DNA from: Bacteroidales bacterium
Lineage (GTDB): Bacteria > Bacteroidota > Bacteroidia > Bacteroidales > JAADJA01
Direction of reading: 5' to 3'
Length of the DNA stretch: 10,339 nucleotides
NCBI GenBank assembly: GCA_029933495.1
Contig: JAOZOC010000071.1
Location: forward strand, 1 to 10,339
Made by a program: the position numbers and the translations under genes. The notes under the pieces were generated by a model that searched no databases, had not been told where the DNA came from, and was given only the letters and a program-made list of their open reading frames with translations. Below, in pieces: positions 1-5,851 of this stretch; position 1 is the first letter of the stretch; each line of letters opens with the position of its first letter.

Positions 1-137
1 AAGGTAAACGCCAGGTGTATGAGACTTTTAAAAGGAATGATCCCGAATTAGCACAAAAATACCTAGAGTTTATCTCTAAAAATCAAACTGCTATTTATAT
101 TAAATGGGACGTTAAAAAGAAACAGTTTACTTCCTAA
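1..137 (+). CDS. C-terminal fragment of an unrecognised protein (cut by window edge)
   Basis: An open frame enters from the left edge (frame starting at base 3) and runs 44 codons to a TAA at 135-137. The visible tail is lysine-rich and hydrophilic, with the segments ELAQKYLEFISKN and IYIKWDVKKKQFTS, and has no membrane segment. It looks like the end of a soluble, partly helical protein. I do not recognise the family, and the fragment is too short to assign one. A strong hairpin with a T-run starts 25 bases after the stop, as expected for the end of a real transcription unit. Both the in-phase stop and the terminator support this being a true gene end and not a chance frame. Confidence 0.6.
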   Translation, partial: GKRQVYETFKRNDPELAQKYLEFISKNQTAIYIKWDVKKKQFTS

Positions 138-162
138 TTAATTGATGTTAATCCGACAATTC

Positions 163-199
163 AAATGTTCACCTATTATACAATAGGTGAACATTTTTT
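163..199 (+). terminator. Intrinsic terminator, 15-bp perfect stem, at a convergent gene junction
   Basis: Bases 163-177 and 182-196 form a perfect 15-bp inverted repeat with a 4-base loop (178-181). The right arm runs into six T's (194-199), so on the plus strand this is a standard Rho-independent terminator for the gene ending at 137. On the minus strand the tail after the stem is weak (ATTTGAATTGT), so termination in that direction is less certain. The left arm contains the TGA stop of the convergent minus-strand gene (169-171), and the stem also encodes that gene's last eight residues. Confidence 0.85.
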
Positions 200-1461
200 A
201 TTGTATCTCCAAACGAATATGTGTTCTCCAGTATCATTTCAGGGAATCTATACTTCTTAATCTCTTTTGACGAGGAGAGATACAAGTCACTATTCAAAGC
301 ATCATAACTAATATCAACAACTTCAATATCAGCCATAAACTGCACAAGCTGCATTGTTGAATAGTCATAAATGTAAATATCACTTTCCGTACCTAAAAGT
401 ATCCGGTTGGCATCAATAATATCTGAGGACACAATTTTTCCGGTCAGGTCAGATAAATGTTCAAGGACTCCAAGTTCAATATTGAAACTAAACAATTGTC
501 CTGTATTACTATTGTTTGCAGTTATAAAAACCTTTTTATCAGTATGTCTGAAAAAACTGACCACCTCAAACTGTGTTTGTCTTGTCTGCATTTCAATCCC
601 ACTTTCCACATAATATGTAACTAATTCCGGGCTTCCGGCACTATTCTGTTTTTGCATATCAACAAGAACATAATCATTCAACCGAAAAACCGCCCCGGGT
701 TTGTCGTGCGAAGTTACATTAGTAGTAAAAACGACATCTCCATTATTATCATAACCTCTGATATATAGCGAATTATATGTTACAAAAAGATTCTCATCTG
801 CATATAGACAATTATCATTGTGTATCGGCGGTGTCATTCCTAAAGGAATATCCCACTCAACCGAATTATCATCCAATGAAAAAGTACGCAAATCAATCAA
901 AGTTTTTCCAGCAAGGTAAAACTGCTGAAACTGACTACTGATACACGAAGCAGCATAATCAATATCAAGATTGAACAGGAGAGAAACTGTTTGAGATGAG
1001 TCGATCCCACTTATACTAATATGCTGCTCTCCTTCACCTGTTACAATCAATATCTTCTCCAGCTTCAATGGTTCCCCTTTAATCTGTATCTTCCGATAAA
1101 CATTTTTGAATTTCGACTCATTTTTTGCCTTCACAAGAATATAATATGTGCCTGATTTCAGAGAATTTCCATCCATTACATAAGACAAGTCCAAATCATA
1201 GCTACTGCTGTTAGGATGTAAATTGTATTCTCGAGCAACAGGAGTAAAATCTTCATTCACCAAAACAACCTGAACATTGGTAATAAGCCTATCATCCCTG
1301 ACCGTGGCAATAACAGGAATTGTATCCGAAACACCAAAGATATCATTCTCAGAAGGTGAGAGCACATCTACAACAGGAATACTTGTATCCTTGTCCTTAT
1401 TACAAGAATGATTAAGTAGTATAAATACAAACAGAAATAGTATACTTCTAATCTTAAACAT
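169..1461 (-). CDS. Predicted outer-membrane lipoprotein, Ig-like domain plus beta-propeller-like region
   Basis: A 430-residue protein. Residues 1-19 form a type II signal peptide: a short basic start (MFKIR), a hydrophobic core, then a loose lipobox LNHSC with the lipidated Cys at 20. Just after the Cys comes NKDKD. An acidic/lysine stretch here resembles the Bacteroidota lipoprotein export signal that directs proteins to the cell surface, so surface exposure is plausible. Residues about 28-128 look like one Ig-like beta-sandwich (VLSPSENDIFGVSDTIPVIA near the start, SGTYYILVKAK near the end). Residues about 133-430 are beta-rich with recurring strand pairs and Asp/Asn turns (for example GYDNNGDVVFTTNV and DIYIYDYSTMQLVQF), like a WD40/PQQ-type propeller. 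I do not recognise a named family, and binding or scaffolding is inference. The start is an ATG at 1461 placed right for the signal peptide. The gene diverges from the exonuclease gene at 1504, and its stop lies inside the terminator stem. Confidence 0.8.
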   Translation of the reverse strand: MFKIRSILFLFVFILLNHSCNKDKDTSIPVVDVLSPSENDIFGVSDTIPVIATVRDDRLITNVQVVLVNEDFTPVAREYNLHPNSSSYDLDLSYVMDGNSLKSGTYYILVKAKNESKFKNVYRKIQIKGEPLKLEKILIVTGEGEQHISISGIDSSQTVSLLFNLDIDYAASCISSQFQQFYLAGKTLIDLRTFSLDDNSVEWDIPLGMTPPIHNDNCLYADENLFVTYNSLYIRGYDNNGDVVFTTNVTSHDKPGAVFRLNDYVLVDMQKQNSAGSPELVTYYVESGIEMQTRQTQFEVVSFFRHTDKKVFITANNSNTGQLFSFNIELGVLEHLSDLTGKIVSSDIIDANRILLGTESDIYIYDYSTMQLVQFMADIEVVDISYDALNSDLYLSSSKEIKKYRFPEMILENTYSFGDTIKNVHLLYNR

Positions 1462-1493
1462 TTTGTAAAAATATCAAACTATTCTTAATTTTA
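1462..1493 (+). promoter_or_regulatory. Possible Bacteroidota-type promoter for the exonuclease-glycosyltransferase pair
   Basis: In the 42-bp divergent gap, TTTG at 1462-1465 could serve as the -33 element. TAATTTTA at 1486-1493 matches TAnnTTTG with one mismatch, and the 20-bp spacing is right. Transcription would then start near 1498-1500, which leaves almost no leader for the ATG at 1504 but about 25 bases for the ATG at 1525. The assignment is weak because the region is very AT-rich. Confidence 0.3.
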
Positions 1494-1503
1494 TTGTATT
1501 TTT

Positions 1504-2232
1504 ATGCAATCAAATTTGCAAACTATGTTATATCAATTAAATATTGAAAAAATACTTTTTCTCGACATCGAAACCGTACCAATGGTTTCAGATTACGACA
1601 AACTGCCGGACAACTTCAGGCGACTATGGGATAAAAAAGCAGAAAGGATCAAGCAAAATGAAGATGACACTCCGGATGTAGTATTCAACAGGGCTGGCAT
1701 TTATTCTGAATTCGGGAAAATAATCTGTATTTCTGCAGGATTTATCAAAGACGGCAAGTTCAGGGTGAAGTCATTTTACAGTGATAATGAATCTGAGTTG
1801 CTGAATGGGTTCGCAGTGTTACTCAACAATCACTACAACAAGCCAGACAATCTGCTATGCGGGCACAACGGGAAAGAATTTGACTTTCCGTATATTGCAA
1901 GACGTATGCTGGTTAACGGAATTAAACTACCAAATATTCTGAATACTGCCGGAAGAAAACCCTGGGAAGTCTCTCACCTTGATACAATGGAGTTATGGAA
2001 GTTCGGTGACAGAAAAAACTACACATCACTTGAATTGCTGGCCTCCATCTTTGGAATACCGACTCCAAAGGATGATATCGACGGGAGTATGGTTGCCGAT
2101 GTCTATTATAAAGAAAAAGACCTTGAGAGGATAGCTGTCTATTGCCAGAAGGACACACTTACAGTAGCACAATTACTTCTTCATTTTATGGGAAAACCGA
2201 TAATCAAAGAGGAGGATGTTATTACTATTTAA
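1504..2232 (+). CDS. Predicted 3'-5' exonuclease, PolB-like DEDDy family
   Basis: A 242-residue cytoplasmic protein of the RNase H-like fold, matching the family described as 3'-5' exonucleases related to the PolB proofreading domain (DNA_pol_B_exo2). The active-site blocks are intact: ExoI LDIETVP (D21, E23), ExoII HNGKEFDFPYIARR (N122, D127) and ExoIII YCQKD (Y213, D217). The Tyr four residues before the last Asp marks the DEDDy type. These acids bind two metal ions to trim 3' ends of DNA or RNA. There is no polymerase domain, and the length is about normal for the stand-alone family. The ATG at 1525 (Met8) is a serious alternative start, because ExoI normally lies closer to the N-terminus and the candidate promoter fits it better. 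Neither ATG has a Shine-Dalgarno sequence. The glycosyltransferase gene starts 5 bases after the stop, so the two are probably co-transcribed. The physiological substrate is unknown. Confidence 0.9.
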   Translation: MQSNLQTMLYQLNIEKILFLDIETVPMVSDYDKLPDNFRRLWDKKAERIKQNEDDTPDVVFNRAGIYSEFGKIICISAGFIKDGKFRVKSFYSDNESELLNGFAVLLNNHYNKPDNLLCGHNGKEFDFPYIARRMLVNGIKLPNILNTAGRKPWEVSHLDTMELWKFGDRKNYTSLELLASIFGIPTPKDDIDGSMVADVYYKEKDLERIAVYCQKDTLTVAQLLLHFMGKPIIKEEDVITI

Positions 2233-2237
2233 TTCAA

Positions 2238-3899
2238 ATGAGCAGCAACACACGTAATTATTTGATACTCTTTTTTTTAGGAGCACTGTTTTACATTCCA
2301 TTTCTTGGTGGTGTCCATCTGTTCGACTGGGACGAAATTAACTTTGCCGAGATATCGCGAGAGATGATCCGTACTGGCGATTATCTGACAGTACAGGTCA
2401 ATTATGAACCTTTCTGGGAAAAACCTCCGCTCTTTTTCTGGATTCAAGTTCTGTCAATGAAGCTTTTTGGCATTAACGAATTTGCTGCACGTTTCCCTAA
2501 TGCAATAACAGGAATTATTACGCTGCTTGTTATTTACCGAATCGGTACAAAGCTTTTTAATCAGAAATTCGGATTCTTGTGGGCTCTGACATATTTTGGA
2601 AGCATCCTGCCCCTGCTCTATTTCAAATCCGGAATTATTGACCCGCTTTTCAACCTGCTTATCTTCCTCGGGCTGTATAATCTCATCATAGCTTCCTGGA
2701 GAAGAAGTAATATTTCTAAAGGAATCGCAAAGCCAAAGTCGTACTATCTGATTTTGGGAGGATTCTTTATAGGCCTTGCAATACTTACAAAGGGGCCGGT
2801 TGCATATCTGATTGTGGTTCTTGCTTTTGGTGTTTATTGGATAATGAACAGATTCAAATCATCTATTAGTATTATTGATTTTATCATTTGGTCATTTATC
2901 TCATTATTGGTCGTATCTTTATGGTTTGGAGTTGAAATTGCACACCATGGCATCTGGTTTATCGAACAATTCATTATATACCAAGTCAGGCTTTTAAGCA
3001 CACCTGATGCCGGCCATGGAGGAGTTCCCGGATACCATATCCTTGTTTTACTTTTCGGATGTTTCCCTGCTTCAGTTTTTGCTATTAGAGGATTTCGGAA
3101 GATTAAACCGGAAAAAGACTTTCAGCAGGACTTCAGGAGGTGGATGACCATCCTCTTTTGGGTTGTTCTTATTTTATTTTCGATAGTACAATCAAAAATT
3201 GTGCATTACTCCTCTTTAGCATATTTCCCTCTCACTTTTCTGGCAGCACTGGTGATTAGTCAAATCATTGATGGAAAAATAAGATTCAACAACAAAATGA
3301 AATACTTGTTGAGTTCAATTGCAGGCTTTTATATCGTTATCACTATTTTGGTTCCCTGGACAGGAAGAAATATCGAACTTATCAAACCCTTATTTGAGAA
3401 TAATCCATTTGTATATGCAAGCCTTAATGCCCAGGTCAACTGGACATATTGGGAAATGATTCCAGGGATATTTCTATTGATGGTTGTAATAATTTCAATG
3501 TCACTATTTAAAAAAGATAAAGTTTTAAGAGGGGTTCAAACTCTGTTTTTGGGTACGGCCCTGTTCATGTTTATGGGGCTGATCTTTTTTATTGGAAGGA
3601 TTGAGATGTATTCGCAAAATGCAGAGATAGAGTTTTGCAAAACCCTTCAGGGTAAAGATTGCTATGTTGTAACAAGCAATTTCAAAAGTTATGCTCACTA
3701 TTATTATGCAAAAATTCAGCCACCCGATAATCCCAAATATACTAATCTGAAATGGTTAATATATGAGTATGTGGATAAAGATGTTTACGTTGTCGGGAAA
3801 AAACCAGTAGAGAAGCACTGGAGAACCGTTTGGACTGTCAGAGAACTGGGAGAAAAGAACGGATATGTATTTTTTAAACGTACTGTTCCTAAGAGATAA
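2238..3899 (+). CDS. ArnT/PMT-type integral membrane glycosyltransferase
   Basis: A 553-residue polytopic membrane protein with about twelve hydrophobic segments and a soluble C-terminal part from about residue 485. The N-terminus has the hallmark of lipid-linked-sugar GT-C transferases. After the first membrane helix, the outside loop reads FDWDEINFAEISREM with the acidic pair D32-E33, followed by EKPPLFFW (61-68) and AARFPNAI (83-90). LTKGPVAYL (183-191) and SKIVHYSSLAYFPL (about 349-362) also fit the ArnT-like group (GT39/GT83), and the length is close to E. coli ArnT. Such enzymes transfer a sugar from a polyprenyl-phosphate donor to a lipid or protein on the outer side of the inner membrane. 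Donor and acceptor cannot be read from the sequence, so lipid A aminoarabinose transfer should not be assumed. The frame stays open upstream to 2142, but the ATG at 2238 is preferred: it avoids a 91-base overlap with the exonuclease gene and sits directly before the first membrane helix. Confidence 0.9.
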   Translation: MSSNTRNYLILFFLGALFYIPFLGGVHLFDWDEINFAEISREMIRTGDYLTVQVNYEPFWEKPPLFFWIQVLSMKLFGINEFAARFPNAITGIITLLVIYRIGTKLFNQKFGFLWALTYFGSILPLLYFKSGIIDPLFNLLIFLGLYNLIIASWRRSNISKGIAKPKSYYLILGGFFIGLAILTKGPVAYLIVVLAFGVYWIMNRFKSSISIIDFIIWSFISLLVVSLWFGVEIAHHGIWFIEQFIIYQVRLLSTPDAGHGGVPGYHILVLLFGCFPASVFAIRGFRKIKPEKDFQQDFRRWMTILFWVVLILFSIVQSKIVHYSSLAYFPLTFLAALVISQIIDGKIRFNNKMKYLLSSIAGFYIVITILVPWTGRNIELIKPLFENNPFVYASLNAQVNWTYWEMIPGIFLLMVVIISMSLFKKDKVLRGVQTLFLGTALFMFMGLIFFIGRIEMYSQNAEIEFCKTLQGKDCYVVTSNFKSYAHYYYAKIQPPDNPKYTNLKWLIYEYVDKDVYVVGKKPVEKHWRTVWTVRELGEKNGYVFFKRTVPKR

Positions 3900-3933
3900 G
3901 TTGATTTTAGGGACAGAACAATTGTTTAAAACA

Positions 3934-3967
3934 TTTGCTATACAACTGGAAAATTACTCTAATTTTG
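3934..3967 (+). promoter_or_regulatory. Bacteroidota-type promoter for the DnaQ-like exonuclease gene
   Basis: TAATTTTG at 3960-3967 is a perfect match to the -7 consensus TAnnTTTG. TTTG at 3934-3937 can act as the -33 element, with a slightly long 22-bp spacer. Transcription would start around 3972-3975, giving a leader of about 40 bases before the ATG at 4013. No Shine-Dalgarno sequence is present in this leader. The site implies that the gene at 4013 is transcribed separately from the glycosyltransferase upstream. Confidence 0.6.
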
Positions 3968-4012
3968 CCTTTAAATCAGAAGATGTATAACAATTATTAA
4001 AATCCAGCTATT

Positions 4013-4582
4013 ATGTTTTTATTTTTTGACACTGAAACAACCGGGCTTCCCCGAAATTATAAAGCTCCTGTAAGTAACAGCAATAATTGGCCAAGGATGG
4101 TTCAGCTCGCTTGGCTTACCTATGATGATACAGGAAACAGAATTAATGGTGAGGACTTCATTATTATCCCTGAAGGATTTACAATTCCGGCAGAAGCATC
4201 CAAAGTCCATGGTATAACAACAGAGCGCGCACACAAAGATGGATATGAACTGGATTATGTACTGCAGGTTTTTGCAGAGCAAATTGAAAAGGCTGATTAT
4301 ATTGTAGCCCATAATATTGCTTTCGATGAAAAAATAGTTGGAGCAGAATTTTACAGAAAACGCATTCCATCAAGTCTTTTTACTAAGCCAAGGATTTGTA
4401 CAATGCAAAATTCAACAAACTATTGCCGTATTCCCGGGCCTTATGGGTATAAATGGCCCAAACTATCAGAGTTACATTACAAACTGTTTGGAGAAGATTT
4501 TGAAAATGCACACGATGCTGCTGCTGATATAAACGCTACAGCAAGATGCTTCTGGGAAATGAAAGAAATTGGGCTGATTTAA
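4013..4582 (+). CDS. Stand-alone 3'-5' exonuclease, DnaQ-like DEDDh family
   Basis: A 189-residue soluble protein made up almost entirely of an exonuclease domain. ExoI is FFDTETTGLP (D6, E8). ExoII is AHNIAFDEKIVG (H100, D105). ExoIII is NAHDAAADINATARCF, where H167 and D172 form the H-x4-D pair of the DEDDh type. PKLSELHYKLFGE just before ExoIII is typical of the DnaQ/epsilon group. The family removes nucleotides from 3' ends with two metal ions. The absence of a polymerase-binding tail, GIY-YIG or BRCT domain argues against assigning it as the PolIII epsilon subunit, so a repair or RNA-trimming role is only inferred. The insert NYKAPVSNSNNWPRMVQLAW after ExoI is common in Bacteroidota and phage relatives. 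The gene has its own promoter at 3934-3967 and ends 30 bases from the convergent acyltransferase gene. Confidence 0.92.
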   Translation: MFLFFDTETTGLPRNYKAPVSNSNNWPRMVQLAWLTYDDTGNRINGEDFIIIPEGFTIPAEASKVHGITTERAHKDGYELDYVLQVFAEQIEKADYIVAHNIAFDEKIVGAEFYRKRIPSSLFTKPRICTMQNSTNYCRIPGPYGYKWPKLSELHYKLFGEDFENAHDAAADINATARCFWEMKEIGLI

Positions 4583-4612
4583 TAACCAAAATTACAGGAT
4601 TGTGACTCACGG

Positions 4613-5749
4613 TTACTTATTTTCAATAATTTCTCTTTGAATTACAGGATTAGCATACATCTCAATAAATAACTCTTTCAACTCATCTGGTTCTTTTTCT
4701 AAAGTACTGATAACTCTCTGAAGTCTTTCGTCAAAATGCTCTTTAGTCTGCGAGGTATATCTGCTCGAATACTTGTCAGTATTATTCATCAAATCATAGG
4801 CCAGATAATTGCTGGGCCAGAGTTTATAAAGGTTATAGACCTGCTCATCAATATAATGAGCAATATAATTATAAATAGCACTCTTAACTGTACCCTCCTC
4901 AATATTGTCAAGTATTGAGTTAACAGGCTTTGCAACTGAAATATGAATATGTCCTTTATAATTTACAATTCCATTGATTACGCTCTTAAAATCTTCATTC
5001 GTATCCTTCACATACCCATCTCTTCTGGAATAATAGTTTTCCTTTATTTTAAGGACATCGCAAGGCTCCCACTCATAAGAAATACAGACAGGAATAATAT
5101 TAACATCGCGAATAGCCTGAATCACATCTTTTGGGCCAGTAGATGTCAGCATTTTTAATATTCCGGTTTCTGTTTTATCCAGCCCATCTTTGGTGCGACC
5201 TTTTCGTTGAGCAATCCAAACAGATGTTTTTTTATCAAATAAAGTATGCCTGATATAAGCGGATAAAATTCTTGAGTTTGCAAGTAATTCACGCGGTTTA
5301 CCTTCCCTGACAACAGTTAATATTCTGTTTACCTTGCTAAAGTCAATCACAAAATCCGAGACCATCAGATTACTTCCTGAAGCGATCTCTGAAGTATCCA
5401 GTCCCAGCTCGTACAAAACAACCTGAAGAAGTGCTGAGTCTAAAAGAATATCACGATGATTTGAAATAAATACACCTGGATTCCCGTTTTCGACATTTTC
5501 AAATCCTTCAAAGGTAAGGCCATCAGATGTTTTTGCCAAAATAGCTTTCATGGCAGGAAGCATAAACATCTTTTGAAAATCAACTGATGTTCTGATTCTT
5601 GACACATCTTCCAGAATTTCCTTATGTTTTTCAGCAGGAAACAGGTAACCTAAAGCTATGTGGAACTGAGGATGATTTGCAATTCTTTTTATTGCGCTGG
5701 GAACCTCTGAATCATAATAGGGTCTAATATCATCAAATTCTTTCTTCAT
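4613..5749 (-). CDS. PlsC-family acyltransferase (1-acylglycerol-3-phosphate acyltransferase-like)
   Basis: A 378-residue protein of the glycerolipid acyltransferase superfamily (PF01553 type). The catalytic block reads FISNHRDILLDSALL (H98, D104). A substrate-binding block ASGSNLMVSDFVIDF follows, then VREGKPRE, then VWIAQRKGRTKDG (177-189), which takes the place of the FPEGTRS motif of ordinary PlsC enzymes. This combination marks a known subgroup in Gram-negative bacteria that is usually annotated as glycerol or lysophosphatidate acyltransferase. It presumably moves an acyl chain onto a lysophospholipid at the inner membrane, though no clear transmembrane helix is seen and the real acceptor is unproven. 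The C-terminal part (about 255-378) is helical and charged, making the protein longer than the usual 240-residue PlsC. The frame stays open to a TTG at 5791, but the ATG at 5749 gives the N-terminus MKKEFDDIRPYYDSEVP and is preferred. The gene lies downstream of the NagB-LmbE fusion. Confidence 0.88.
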   Translation of the reverse strand: MKKEFDDIRPYYDSEVPSAIKRIANHPQFHIALGYLFPAEKHKEILEDVSRIRTSVDFQKMFMLPAMKAILAKTSDGLTFEGFENVENGNPGVFISNHRDILLDSALLQVVLYELGLDTSEIASGSNLMVSDFVIDFSKVNRILTVVREGKPRELLANSRILSAYIRHTLFDKKTSVWIAQRKGRTKDGLDKTETGILKMLTSTGPKDVIQAIRDVNIIPVCISYEWEPCDVLKIKENYYSRRDGYVKDTNEDFKSVINGIVNYKGHIHISVAKPVNSILDNIEEGTVKSAIYNYIAHYIDEQVYNLYKLWPSNYLAYDLMNNTDKYSSRYTSQTKEHFDERLQRVISTLEKEPDELKELFIEMYANPVIQREIIENK

Positions 5750-5851
5750 AATCATAATATTGGTAACAATATTTGCAACTTCACATCGCAATATTAATAA
5801 TTATTACTCAAATGACAGCAATAAAATCCAATAAATTGACAAAATTGAATT

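Noticed and set aside
2206..2215. A Shine-Dalgarno-like AAAGAGGAGG inside the end of the exonuclease gene.
   Set aside because: It lies about 22 bases before the glycosyltransferase ATG, too far for normal use. The ATG right behind it opens a frame of only 13 codons. It encodes KEED in the exonuclease, which explains the sequence.
3917..3926. A palindrome AACAATTGTT after the glycosyltransferase stop codon.
   Set aside because: It has no loop, few G/C pairs and no T-run, so it is not a credible terminator.
1504..4582. An anti-phage or mobile island suggested by two exonuclease genes.
   Set aside because: There is no transposase, integrase, methylase, NTPase, toxin or repeat boundary nearby. 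The exonucleases look like ordinary chromosomal family members next to envelope genes.
4590..4651. A 12-base direct repeat (AATTACAGGATT at 4590-4601 and 4640-4651) around the end of the acyltransferase gene.
   Set aside because: There are only two copies, one of them inside coding sequence, with no flanking inverted repeats or third copy. It is most likely chance or a small local duplication.
5795..5806. A perfect 12-base A/T palindrome (TAATAATTATTA) upstream of the acyltransferase gene, next to a one-mismatch -7 motif (TAATATTG, 5796-5789 on the minus strand).
   Set aside because: Pure A/T palindromes are expected by chance in such an AT-rich gap, and no -33 element sits at the right spacing. 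It is not strong enough to call an operator or promoter.
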